Below, one piece after another: positions 26,658 to 34,109 of a DNA stretch of 64,000 nt. Each line of letters begins with the position of its first letter. Within the stretch, counting starts at the first letter, position 1. This DNA is from Pedobacter sp. B4-66 (lineage in GTDB: Bacteria; Bacteroidota; Bacteroidia; Sphingobacteriales; Sphingobacteriaceae): NCBI RefSeq assembly GCF_018492665.1, contig NZ_JAFVME010000006.1:62001-126000 (forward strand), in the 5' to 3' direction. The translations under genes and the position numbers were made by a program. The notes beneath the pieces were generated by a model that was not told the DNA's origin, ran no database searches, and worked only from the letters and a program-made list of their open reading frames with translations.

Positions 26658-28142
26658 ATGGAAAACAAGGTCGTTAAAAAGCATCAGATTAAAGTGAACC
26701 TACCGGGGGGTATAGTATCTATTGGTGACCTTTTACAAATCCTTAATATTCTAGAGGAATCAGAAATAGAAAACGTAAGATTTGGCACAAGACAACAGCT
26801 TTATTTTTCTGTTGATGAAGATAAGCTTGAAGACATAGAGCATAGTTTCCTAATAGCTGACACAGAGTTTGAGATAGACACAGACAAGCAGCCAAACATC
26901 ATTAGCTCTTATGTAACTGAAGATATTTTTAACAACTCTAACTGGTTACGCGAAGGAGTTTACAGGGATGTATTGGACGCTTTTAATTACACTCCAAGAT
27001 TAAAAATCAATCTGGTAGACAACAGCCAAACCTTAATTCCCTTTTTTACCGGTAATTTAAACTTTATATCATCAGACATTGGCAATTATTGGTATTTGTA
27101 CGTGCGTTTCCCAAGAACAAATATCATTTACTGCTTGTCGTCTTTAATTTACTCTGAAGACATTGGCACACTTAGTAAATTGGTTGAGGATGCAATATTA
27201 AGCAACAAAAACCTGTTTTATGATCAAATCAGCATTGATGGACAAGAGCTGGAGAACAGGGTAAAACTTGCTGGGAGCATCCTTCATCAACCCCACTCCG
27301 CTCCTTTAAAACTACCTGAATTTCAACTACCTTACTACGAGGGATTCAACAAATACAACGACAAATACTGGCTAGGGATCTATCGCAGAAACGAGTTGTT
27401 TCCAGTCTCCTTTCTTAAAGACCTTTGTGCTATTTGCGCAAAAACACGCATCGGCCAATTGTATACCACTCCCTGGAAATCGATTATTGTAAAAGGCGTA
27501 GAAACAGGTGACAAAAAACTATGGAATACGGTACTGGATAAAAATCGCATAAATGTACGTCACGCATCCAACGAACTGAACTGGCAAAGCGAAGACCTTT
27601 GCGAATATGGCCTTAGCTTAAAACGCGAACTCATAACCGAGTTTAACAAAGTAGACCTAAGAACTTTTAAGCTTTGTTTTGCTATTAAAACCAATCCAAA
27701 GAGCGGCTTGTTTGGCTCTGTAATTATTAGAAAGCAGGCCAGCAACCTGGATGAAGACTACAAGTTCGACATTCTTCATACCACTGATTTCAACCCCAAT
27801 TCTAAAAATTTCACGCTTTATAAAGAGAACATTAGTAAAGCATCATTAGCAGAAGCATTAGTACAGCTTTGCGACAATTACTATCAGCTTCAAACACTAT
27901 CAGAAAGCGCTTCTGAGCATAATTACTACGAACCAGAAGTTAGTAAAGAAAACGAACAAACACTTGTTCACCAGTGCAGTTACTGTTTAACCATTTACGA
28001 TGAAACCTGGGGAGACGAAGCAAACGGAATACCATCCGGAACTAACTTCTCAGATTTAAAAGAGGATTACAGCTGTGCAATTTGCGGAGCTGCTAAATCT
28101 GATATCATTCCAATTCTTAAAGAATCAGTATTAACCGTTTAA
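26658..28142 (+). CDS. rubredoxin-tailed protein on a degenerate sulfite/nitrite-reductase-like scaffold
   Basis: A 494-residue protein I cannot match to a named enzyme. The C-terminus (about 440-485) is a rubredoxin: C440-x2-C443, then C473-x2-C476, one Fe site. The rest reads like a siroheme reductase that has lost its centre. KVNLPGGIVSIGDLLQIL...VRFGTRQQLYFSV (about 12-50) looks like the first ferredoxin-like half domain, and AKTRIGQLYTTPWKSIIVKG (about 260-280) like the second. The region where siroheme proteins carry CxxxxxC...CxxxC has no such set. It starts one base after the nitrate reductase stop and is followed 3 bases later by the TauE-like gene. An electron-transfer or assembly role for the nitrate enzymes is inference; the SiR resemblance needs structural confirmation. 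Confidence 0.8.
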   Translation: MENKVVKKHQIKVNLPGGIVSIGDLLQILNILEESEIENVRFGTRQQLYFSVDEDKLEDIEHSFLIADTEFEIDTDKQPNIISSYVTEDIFNNSNWLREGVYRDVLDAFNYTPRLKINLVDNSQTLIPFFTGNLNFISSDIGNYWYLYVRFPRTNIIYCLSSLIYSEDIGTLSKLVEDAILSNKNLFYDQISIDGQELENRVKLAGSILHQPHSAPLKLPEFQLPYYEGFNKYNDKYWLGIYRRNELFPVSFLKDLCAICAKTRIGQLYTTPWKSIIVKGVETGDKKLWNTVLDKNRINVRHASNELNWQSEDLCEYGLSLKRELITEFNKVDLRTFKLCFAIKTNPKSGLFGSVIIRKQASNLDEDYKFDILHTTDFNPNSKNFTLYKENISKASLAEALVQLCDNYYQLQTLSESASEHNYYEPEVSKENEQTLVHQCSYCLTIYDETWGDEANGIPSGTNFSDLKEDYSCAICGAAKSDIIPILKESVLTV

Positions 28143-28145
28143 ATT

Positions 28146-28877
28146 ATGGCATTAGACATTAGCATAGCATTATCCTTATTCCTTGTAGGCTTTTTATATT
28201 CTTCAGTTGGTCATGGCGGGGCAAGCGGCTACATAGCTGTACTTTCTTTATTCGCTATTCCAGTTGCTACTTATAAACCGTTGATACTTATCTTAAACAT
28301 TATTGTAGCAGGAATGGCCTTTTATCAGTTTTGGAGATCGGGGTATTTTAGATGGAAACTATGCAGGACCTTTTTAATTACCTCTATCCCCTGTGCATTT
28401 ATTGGGTCTAAATTTCCAATTCACGGAAACATTTACAACATTTTACTGGGCTTGGCATTAGTACTACCCATGATCAAATTACTTGGCGTTACACCAGAAG
28501 TAAAAGGAGAAAAAAAGGAAGTAGCCATAATGCCGGCACTCATTATTGGAGCAGTAATAGGTGCTCTTTCTGGAATGTTAAACATTGGAGGAGGCATATT
28601 TCTGAGTCCGGTTTTAATATTATTATCCTGGGCAAATGCCAAAGAAGCAGCCGCAACATCAGCGTTATTTATTGTTTTAAATTCCTTTGGTGGACTATTA
28701 GGTAGTTCCGCCAAAATCAACATAACTTCATCTTCAGCCCTATGGTTTTTAATGGCAGCAGCAGGTGGCTTTATGGGTTCGTACTGGGGTAGCTGGCGCT
28801 TTCCTCAAATCACCGTTCGCTACCTGCTCACCGCCGTTCTTGCAATAGCGTCCTGTAAACTAATATTTTTCATGTAA
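28146..28877 (+). CDS. TauE/SafE (TSUP) family membrane carrier
   Basis: A 243-residue membrane protein with about seven or eight helices. The family repeats are visible: SVGHGGASGYIAVLSLF (about 22-38) and GALSGMLNIGGGIFLSPVLILL (about 140-160), each holding the Gly-rich turn of TSUP proteins. Known members export sulfite, sulfoacetate or similar small anions. In this operon nitrite efflux or uptake is a reasonable guess, because nitrite would build up if NirBD lags. Its stop overlaps the moaA start by one base (TAATG). Confidence 0.85.
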   Translation: MALDISIALSLFLVGFLYSSVGHGGASGYIAVLSLFAIPVATYKPLILILNIIVAGMAFYQFWRSGYFRWKLCRTFLITSIPCAFIGSKFPIHGNIYNILLGLALVLPMIKLLGVTPEVKGEKKEVAIMPALIIGAVIGALSGMLNIGGGIFLSPVLILLSWANAKEAAATSALFIVLNSFGGLLGSSAKINITSSSALWFLMAAAGGFMGSYWGSWRFPQITVRYLLTAVLAIASCKLIFFM

Positions 28878-29839
28878 TGGCAGCAATTAGAGATCATCTA
28901 GGAAGAACTTTCAAAACGCTTAGGATTAGCCTGATAAACACTTGCAATCTGGCTTGCACGTATTGCACTTACGGCAACGAAGAAAGTAAAGAAAACTACG
29001 CTGAACATAAAGCCAAGGCATTATCCGTTCAGGAATTGCTGAATCTAATTAAACGACTCCATAGCAGATTGGATTTAACTGCAATACGTTTCACCGGAGG
29101 TGAACCCTTGCTTTATAAAGAACTTACAACCCTGATAAAGGGAGCTAGTGATCTTGGCATTAACGACCTGAATTTAACCACTAACGGTCTTTTACTACAA
29201 AGAATGGCGCCTGCATTAAAAGCTGCAGGTTTACACTCCATTAATATATCTCTGGATGCTATAGATCATTTAACCTTCTTTAAAATGAGCAGAAGGCATG
29301 GCCTTGACCAAACACTTAGCGGAATTGAAGCTGCAATAAGTGCAGGTATCGAGGTAAAACTAAATACGGTGATTATGAAAGGAATGAACGACAATCAGGT
29401 AATTCCTCTCTTAAAATATGCCTTTAGCAGAAACATTAAGATACGCTTTCTGGAAATCATGGCTATGGGTCATCTGCATGGAAAAACAGATGAGTACTTT
29501 TTCTCACAAAAGGACTTACTTGCACTGATCGGCAGGCACTATAACTTTAGCTCTGTAAACAGATCAAACAGTGCCACAGCCAATTATTGGCAAACAGAGG
29601 AAGGTCATCATTTTGGGATAATAGCCAATGAGAGCCAGCCCTTTTGCACCGACTGCAATCGCTTAAGGCTAGATGCTTATGGAAACATCTATGGTTGCCT
29701 GAGCAGCAATAACCCGGTTTCGCTAATTGAAACAACAGATGCCGCCAGTCTCGACTTCAAATTAGAAGCAGCGCTGGCACAAAAACAATCACTAAAATTT
29801 ACTGGAAGCAAATTAAGCATGCTTCATATAGGAGGATAG
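28877..29839 (+). CDS. moaA: GTP 3',8-cyclase
   Basis: A 320-residue radical-SAM enzyme that starts molybdenum cofactor synthesis from GTP. The radical-SAM cluster ligands are C23, C27 and C30 (CNLACTYC). The C-terminal second cluster has C257, C260 and C274 (FCTDCNRLRLD...YGC). RFTGGEPLLYKEL (about 72-84) is the SAM-binding GGEP motif. The chain ends in GG as in most MoaA proteins. It overlaps the TauE-like gene by one base, and moaD follows 4 bases after its stop. Confidence 0.96.
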   Translation: MAAIRDHLGRTFKTLRISLINTCNLACTYCTYGNEESKENYAEHKAKALSVQELLNLIKRLHSRLDLTAIRFTGGEPLLYKELTTLIKGASDLGINDLNLTTNGLLLQRMAPALKAAGLHSINISLDAIDHLTFFKMSRRHGLDQTLSGIEAAISAGIEVKLNTVIMKGMNDNQVIPLLKYAFSRNIKIRFLEIMAMGHLHGKTDEYFFSQKDLLALIGRHYNFSSVNRSNSATANYWQTEEGHHFGIIANESQPFCTDCNRLRLDAYGNIYGCLSSNNPVSLIETTDAASLDFKLEAALAQKQSLKFTGSKLSMLHIGG

Positions 29840-29843
29840 ACAT

Positions 29844-30077
29844 ATGAAAATCGAAGTTTTTGCAATTCTAAAGGAGTATTTCGACAAAGAGTTTGAAATA
29901 AAAGATCCACTAAAAACCGTTGAAGAGCTTAGAGCACACCTGGCATTACTAAATCCGGCATCTTCTAATGTCCTTAAAATATGTCGTTTTGCAGTGCACG
30001 ATGAATTTGTAGCAGATCATTATCAATTAACAGGAAATGACAGCGTGGTTGTTATCCCACCAAGCAGCGGAGGTTAA
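29844..30077 (+). CDS. moaD: molybdopterin synthase small (sulfur carrier) subunit
   Basis: A 77-residue ubiquitin-fold protein ending in the required Gly-Gly (VVVIPPSSGG), which is adenylylated and thiocarboxylated to give sulfur to MoaE. It is placed between moaA and moaE, one base from the latter. No moeB-type activating enzyme is encoded in the island, so activation must come from elsewhere in the genome. Confidence 0.93.
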   Translation: MKIEVFAILKEYFDKEFEIKDPLKTVEELRAHLALLNPASSNVLKICRFAVHDEFVADHYQLTGNDSVVVIPPSSGG

Positions 30078-30078
30078 T

Positions 30079-30549
30079 ATGGAGTATATAACAAGTAAAG
30101 ATCTGGATCTTGTTGCGCTGTTACAGCAATCGCACCACCCTTCCGCTGGTGCTGTAGTATTATTTAGTGGAGATGTAAGGAACAACAACGTTGGCAAAAT
30201 GGTCGACTATCTGGAGTATGAAGCCCATACTTCTATGGCTTCAAAAATGATCGAGAGCATTCTAAGTGATGCGAGAAAGCGTTGGAGCCTCAATATTGCT
30301 ATCGCTCAGCACAGAACAGGAAAAGTGAGAATCACCGAATCAGCGGTTGTTGTAATCACAGCCTCGGCCCACAGAGCCGAAGCCTATGCCGCGAACCGTT
30401 ACATTATTGATAGAATTAAGCACGAAGCTCCTATATGGAAATGTGAATTCTTTACAGACGGAACCAAAGAATGGGGCGGCAATTGTAATTGCCACAAGGA
30501 TACAGGCAATATTAACAAACACATTTACGAATTTGAGGAAATATTATGA
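30079..30549 (+). CDS. moaE: molybdopterin synthase catalytic subunit
   Basis: A 156-residue MoaE with GAVVLFSGDVRNNNVGKMVDYLEYEAH (about 23-49), IAIAQHRTGKVRITESAVVV and HRAEAYAANRYIIDRIKHEAPIWKCEFF, the active-site Lys region. I chose the ATG at 30079, directly after the moaD stop; an upstream ATG at 30037 would run inside moaD and add 14 unrelated residues. It overlaps mobA by four bases (ATGA). With MoaD it converts cyclic pyranopterin monophosphate to molybdopterin. Confidence 0.94.
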   Translation: MEYITSKDLDLVALLQQSHHPSAGAVVLFSGDVRNNNVGKMVDYLEYEAHTSMASKMIESILSDARKRWSLNIAIAQHRTGKVRITESAVVVITASAHRAEAYAANRYIIDRIKHEAPIWKCEFFTDGTKEWGGNCNCHKDTGNINKHIYEFEEIL

Positions 30550-31127
30550 TAGGTGTAGTTTTATGCGGAGGAGAAAGTAAACGAATGGGATCAGATAAAG
30601 GTCTTTTAACTGTTGGCTCCATTACATGGGCGCAACATGCAGAGGCAAAGCTTGCAGAGCTGGATATTCCAGTTGTAATATCAATTAATCAAACCCAATT
30701 ACCAAGTTACAATCATCTTTACAGTACTGAAAAACTGATAACAGATACTGTAGATGTAAAAGGCCCACTAAAGGGTTTATTAAGTGTACATCAATATTTT
30801 CCTGATGATGACTTAATGCTACTGGCCTGCGATATGACCGATATGGACGTTGATACACTACAACAATTAAAGCAGCATTACCATACAAATCCTGCTTTCG
30901 ATTACTATTTATATGAATGTGATGGCTTTATGGAACCTCTTTGCGCTGTTTACCCCGCCGACACTCTAAAATCACTCCTAAAAATTGTTGATTCTTCTGA
31001 ACTGACACGTTTTTCAATGCACAGAATAATTAAAGAATCGAACTATAAAACTATCGAAATAAAAGACAGGGAGAAATTTTCTAATTATAATACCGCCAAC
31101 TATTTACGAGCAAAAACAAACAGTTAA
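30546..31127 (+). CDS. mobA: molybdenum cofactor guanylyltransferase
   Basis: A 193-residue nucleotidyltransferase that links GMP to Moco, giving the bis-MGD form used by Nas/Nap-type nitrate reductases. The N-terminal VVLCGGESKRMGSDKGLL is the GTP-binding signature, VKGPLKGLL and LLACDMTDMD (metal-binding Asp) follow. Its presence agrees with the MGD-dependent reductase upstream. It overlaps moaE by four bases and is followed 25 bases later by a small secreted protein. Confidence 0.92.
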   Translation: MIGVVLCGGESKRMGSDKGLLTVGSITWAQHAEAKLAELDIPVVISINQTQLPSYNHLYSTEKLITDTVDVKGPLKGLLSVHQYFPDDDLMLLACDMTDMDVDTLQQLKQHYHTNPAFDYYLYECDGFMEPLCAVYPADTLKSLLKIVDSSELTRFSMHRIIKESNYKTIEIKDREKFSNYNTANYLRAKTNS

Positions 31128-31152
31128 GGTTTAACAATTAAATTATCATTTC

Positions 31153-31557
31153 ATGAAGACACCATTACAACTTGCCATTTATGGCGGACTGGCACTTTGC
31201 ATGCTAAATTTTAAAGCAAAATCGCAAACAAATCACGTCAAGGCAACTCTCTTTGAAGGAGCTGTTGTTTTAAGTTACATTGACCACGGAGCAGCAGTAA
31301 ACTGCACGGGCCCAGGGCTTAAATACACATGCAAACCATTCAGTTTACTGGTGGGCTTACTACCCAGTTTAAAAATCAAAGAAGATAAGTCTCCTGGAAA
31401 TGCGCCTAAAAACGCCACGATCATACCTTCTTTAGGATGTGGCGTAACGGCTATTTATAAGCATATCGTTTTGCAGATGCCTATGCTTTATACGGCAAAA
31501 ACCAGTAGCAAAGATGGAAAATGGAATGTTGGAGTAGGTTTGGGATATAAATTTTAA
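31153..31557 (+). CDS. small secreted protein of unknown function at the end of the nitrate operon
   Basis: I do not recognise this 134-residue protein. A signal peptide ending near KSQT (residue 25) sends it across the inner membrane. The rest is rich in short hydrophobic strands and ends in GVGLGYKF, a terminal Phe as in small outer membrane beta-barrels. C55, C64 and C98 are spaced so that one disulfide could form. It follows mobA by 25 bases in the same direction, so it is probably co-transcribed. It may be a small porin-like protein, but that is a guess. Confidence 0.65.
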   Translation: MKTPLQLAIYGGLALCMLNFKAKSQTNHVKATLFEGAVVLSYIDHGAAVNCTGPGLKYTCKPFSLLVGLLPSLKIKEDKSPGNAPKNATIIPSLGCGVTAIYKHIVLQMPMLYTAKTSSKDGKWNVGVGLGYKF

Positions 31558-31566
31558 GCTGAATTA

Positions 31567-32256
31567 TTAGGCAATAAGTGTTAATGCCCTTAAACCGATG
31601 GGGTCTTTAACGCTTATTGCTTTTCCAGTTGCAGAAATCAAATCTTCTTTAATAAGTTCGTTCATCATCCGAAAAACAGTTTCGTATGTAGTACCAGTAA
31701 ATGCAGCAAGATCTTGCCTGCTTAACTCTATATTAATATGCCCCTTATCATTTGTACCAAATTGATCTTTAAGCTGAATAATTGACAAGGCCAAACGGCC
31801 TTTAACTGACATATGTGCAAGGTTTCGCATTTTACGTTCCGACTCCTGGAGCTCATCAGCATAAAACATCATCAATTCAAGTGTAAGGTCAGAATTTACT
31901 CTGAGGGTCGACATAAAAAAATCTAGATCAATAAAACATACTGATGTGGATTCAAGTGCAGTAGCAGATATTGGAAAAATTGCACTTTTAGTGCTCAAGC
32001 CACGATGCCCAATAATTGCTCCATTACCTGCAAAACGAATAATCAGTTCCTTATCGCCCCATGTTTTATGGACTTTAACTTTCCCTTTATTAACAAAATA
32101 AATACCATTAACAGGATCACCTTCCTTAATAATCACCGCTCCCTTTTTTACAAGAAAGTTTTTACGATGACTTTCAATTGGTAATTTCCATTCCTTTAAA
32201 ACCAACCGGCACATTAAGCAGCTTTGCAAATCACAAGCCTTCGTATTTTTCTTCAT
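31567..32256 (-). CDS. FNR-like Crp/Fnr-family regulator with Fe-S cysteines (right flank of nitrate island)
   Basis: A 229-residue paralogue of the regulator at 12817-13509; long stretches match (KEGDPVxGIYFV; LIIRFAG; RxLAHMSVKxRxAxSI). Cysteines C8, C13 and C16 (CDLQSCLMC) and C107 (ALESTSVCFID) give the four ligands of an FNR-type [4Fe-4S] cluster, fewer extra Cys than its partner. The HTH recognition helix is TTYETVFRMMNEL: the Glu and Arg that read TGA/TCA are kept, the FNR Ser is Phe. It converges on the nitrate operon, 9 bases past the small secreted gene. Two such regulators may split oxygen, NO or nitrite sensing. Confidence 0.88.
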   Translation of the reverse strand: MKKNTKACDLQSCLMCRLVLKEWKLPIESHRKNFLVKKGAVIIKEGDPVNGIYFVNKGKVKVHKTWGDKELIIRFAGNGAIIGHRGLSTKSAIFPISATALESTSVCFIDLDFFMSTLRVNSDLTLELMMFYADELQESERKMRNLAHMSVKGRLALSIIQLKDQFGTNDKGHINIELSRQDLAAFTGTTYETVFRMMNELIKEDLISATGKAISVKDPIGLRALTLIA

Positions 32257-32417
32257 AAGGATATTGATGCTAAAAGGATTTCGTGTTATCTAACAAAGAA
32301 ACAATAAATCAATTAAATTAAGATATCATAATTTCAAAACGACAATTATATATGGCATAATTATGTAATAATCACAATTCCGCCCCCGGTATAATTTTTA
32401 TATCAAAGCATTTGGGC
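32257..32417. other. 161-bp A/T-rich leader region of the right-flank fnr gene
   Basis: No coding frame with support is seen. The stretch must hold the promoter of the leftward fnr gene. I found no TGA-N6-TCA palindrome in it. Confidence 0.4.
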
Positions 32418-32425
32418 TATCTTTG
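32418..32425 (+). promoter_or_regulatory. Bacteroidota -7 box TATCTTTG
   Basis: TATCTTTG fits TAnnTTTG exactly and is identical to the box before rnpB. The predicted start is at or very near the ATG of the 49-codon frame at 32431, so a transcript would be leaderless or would be a small RNA. Confidence 0.5.
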
Positions 32426-32430
32426 AATCA

Positions 32431-32580
32431 ATGTATCTCTTTAAGCAATTTTATAAAACATTGAACAATCAGCTTGCAACATTATTGCGAACTGCTATTG
32501 CCATGTTTTTAAGATTTCTTTCCTTACAATACGGTTTGGGAGATTCTTATCTTAAAAGCAGCAAAGACTTTATTAAATAA
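32431..32580 (+). CDS. possible 49-residue small protein or small RNA unit
   Basis: ATG to TAA gives a 49-residue basic, hydrophobic peptide (starts MYLFKQFYKTL, ends SKDFIK). A good -7 box lies 6 bases before the ATG, and a strong hairpin starts at the base after the stop. This promoter-frame-hairpin layout suggests a self-contained small gene, but there is no family match, and the same layout would fit a non-coding RNA of about 180 nt. Confidence 0.35.
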   Translation: MYLFKQFYKTLNNQLATLLRTAIAMFLRFLSLQYGLGDSYLKSSKDFIK

Positions 32581-32608
32581 ACCCCTCCCTTTTCTTAGGG
32601 TCAGGGGT
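32581..32608 (+). terminator. strong hairpin after the 49-codon frame
   Basis: ACCCCTCCCT (32581-32590) pairs fully with AGGG (32597-32600) and AGGGGT (32603-32608), with a two-base bulge TC and loop TTTCTT. No T-tract follows, so it is terminator-like only by position and strength. Confidence 0.5.
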
Positions 32609-32652
32609 CTCCACATTTAATTCTTTCCTTTCACCTTCTTGCTTTTCAAATA

Positions 32653-32844
32653 ATGAAATTATTTAGCGCTAAATACTTTTTTAGAGCCATTTATATATTA
32701 CTACTTATATCAGCACTGGTAGCTTTGCTATTGGCTATTTTACTGCTTAAACCCTTGCTGGTTTTAGTTTCTGCAGGCGTATTTCTCTTTTTAACAAATT
32801 GGTATAACAACAAGGACTTCGATGGCTCTGCCTCAGTCAAATAA
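32653..32844 (+). CDS. small membrane protein of unknown function
   Basis: A 63-residue protein with one or two hydrophobic helices (about 11-47: IYILLLISALVALLLAIL, then LVLVSAGVFLFL), and a basic N-terminus (MKLFSAKYFFR), so it is probably an inner-membrane peptide. No family recognised. It follows the hairpin at 32581 and ends inside a perfect inverted repeat that contains its stop codon. A GreA/GreB-like gene follows 62 bases later. Confidence 0.5.
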   Translation: MKLFSAKYFFRAIYILLLISALVALLLAILLLKPLLVLVSAGVFLFLTNWYNNKDFDGSASVK

Positions 32845-32857
32845 TACTGACTGAGGC
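32830..32857 (+). terminator. perfect 10-bp inverted repeat spanning the stop of the 63-codon gene
   Basis: GCCTCAGTCA (32830-32839) and TGACTGAGGC (32848-32857) pair perfectly around loop AATAATAC, which contains the TAA. No clear T-tract follows. It may end transcription or protect the 3' end. Confidence 0.5.
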
Positions 32858-32906
32858 TATTCATACAACTCAAATATTAAGTCATTTACTCAATACATAA
32901 AAAATT

Positions 32907-33314
32907 ATGAATACTGCATCAATAAAAATAAACGATACCCCAATAGTACTATCAACCGGAATTTACGATCTTCTTAAAGATCATTTAAGAAGAAGAAAGC
33001 TTAGCAAATACAATGAGGCTAAATTAGAACTTGAATTAAAACATGCAAAACAGGTTTTAAGAAATGATTTACCCGCAGATGTGGTAACTGTTGATACCAA
33101 TGTGAAGGTTAAAGAACTGGAATCGGGAGAAGAGTTTACTTACAAACTTGTTGCCCCGGCAAAGGCGAGAAGAAAGAACAATACCCTTTCTATTCTTTCT
33201 CCAATTGGTGTAGCAATCCTTGGCTACACTCAGGGAGCTGTAGTACAATGGGAAATGCCAGAAGGCATAAAGCAGTATCAAATAGAAGAGGTTATTAAAT
33301 TATCATCTAATTAA
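32907..33314 (+). CDS. GreA/GreB/Rnk-like protein
   Basis: A 135-residue protein whose C-terminal half matches the FKBP-like domain of GreA/GreB and Rnk: DVVTVDTNVKVKELESGEEFTYKLV (about 59-83) and SILSPIGVAILGYTQGAVVQWEMPEG (about 95-120). The N-terminal half (LLKDHLRRRKLSKYNEAKLELELKHA) is a short helical segment, shorter than the full coiled coil of GreA, so transcript cleavage is doubtful. Rnk-like proteins bind RNA polymerase without cleaving. Followed by a strong terminator at 33363. Confidence 0.85.
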   Translation: MNTASIKINDTPIVLSTGIYDLLKDHLRRRKLSKYNEAKLELELKHAKQVLRNDLPADVVTVDTNVKVKELESGEEFTYKLVAPAKARRKNNTLSILSPIGVAILGYTQGAVVQWEMPEGIKQYQIEEVIKLSSN

Positions 33315-33362
33315 TTTATTCCCATCTTTATATTGGCTTGTTTTCTAACTAGAAACAGCCGA

Positions 33363-33414
33363 AAACAAAAGGGTTACAAAATAATATCTTCCATTTTTTG
33401 TAACCCTTTTGTTT
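33363..33414. terminator. 19-bp perfect stem, bidirectional terminator
   Basis: The arms 33363-33381 and 33396-33414 are perfect complements with a 14-base loop. The stem core is GGGTTAC/GTAACCC, flanked by A-rich and T-rich sides, so TTTTGTTT follows the core on the plus strand. It separates the GreA/GreB-like gene from the sigma gene. Confidence 0.8.
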
Positions 33415-33460
33415 CTCAATACTCTTTAATATAGCAATCAGTTAAATAAGCGGATATCCG

Positions 33461-34105
33461 ATGAATTCAGCAAGCCATACCAGCACACCTACATTAAGCG
33501 ACGAAGAAATTATAAAACGTGTAACACAGGGAGAAAAACACTTGTACGAGAACCTGATACGTAAGTATAATTTACGCCTCTATAGGATAGGCATGTCTAT
33601 TATTAATGACGATGCTGAAGTAGAAGATATTATGCAGACTACTTATCTGAATGCGTACTCACAACTGGCAAACTTCCAAAATAAGTCGAGCTTTAACACC
33701 TGGCTTACTAGAATACTAATCAATGAAAGCCTGCTGCACAAGAAGAAATGCATAAAACGTAATCAACTGGCAATGGCGTCCGAGAAAGAAGATCTTCACA
33801 ATGACACTCCATTAAAAAACCTTATGAATAAAGAATTAAAGGCGATACTTGAAAAAGCCGTTTCCAATCTTCCGGAGAAATATAGACTGGTATTTGTGAT
33901 GCGCGAAATTGAAGAAATGAGCACGCAGGAAACAATGGATGTTCTTGATTTGGGTGAGTCGAATGTAAAAATCAGACTAACACGCGCTAAAGAAATGCTA
34001 AGAAATGAGCTGAGCGATTACTATAAAACCACCCAGCTCTTCGAATTTAACCTTATTCGTTGTGATAAAGTTGCCGATTTTGTAATGGCTAAGATAAATC
34101 CTTAA
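33461..34105 (+). CDS. ECF-type RNA polymerase sigma factor
   Basis: A 214-residue sigma factor with regions 2 and 4: EKHLYENLIRKYNLRLYRIGMSII and DIMQTTYLNAYSQLANFQNKSSFNTWLTRILINES (about 24-90), then LPEKYRLVFVMREIEEMSTQETMDVL and the HTH VKIRLTRAKEMLRNEL (about 135-187). Regulators next to it are not obvious: no anti-sigma gene adjoins, and the next gene is a convergent META-domain protein 4 bases away. The residue pattern is nearer RpoE/SigW than the FecR-linked group at 10703. A C-terminal tail of about 25 residues with one Cys is extra. Confidence 0.9.
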   Translation: MNSASHTSTPTLSDEEIIKRVTQGEKHLYENLIRKYNLRLYRIGMSIINDDAEVEDIMQTTYLNAYSQLANFQNKSSFNTWLTRILINESLLHKKKCIKRNQLAMASEKEDLHNDTPLKNLMNKELKAILEKAVSNLPEKYRLVFVMREIEEMSTQETMDVLDLGESNVKIRLTRAKEMLRNELSDYYKTTQLFEFNLIRCDKVADFVMAKINP

Positions 34106-34109
34106 TAAA

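Noticed and set aside
30037..30078. A longer moaE start at 30037
   Set aside because: It would lie inside moaD and add 14 residues without family support; the ATG at 30079 directly follows the moaD stop.
12817..32256. Dissimilatory (respiratory) nitrate system
   Set aside because: There is no NarGHI, NapB/NapC, NrfA or export signal on the reductase; NirBD and the NAD(P)H module point to cytoplasmic assimilation or detoxification.
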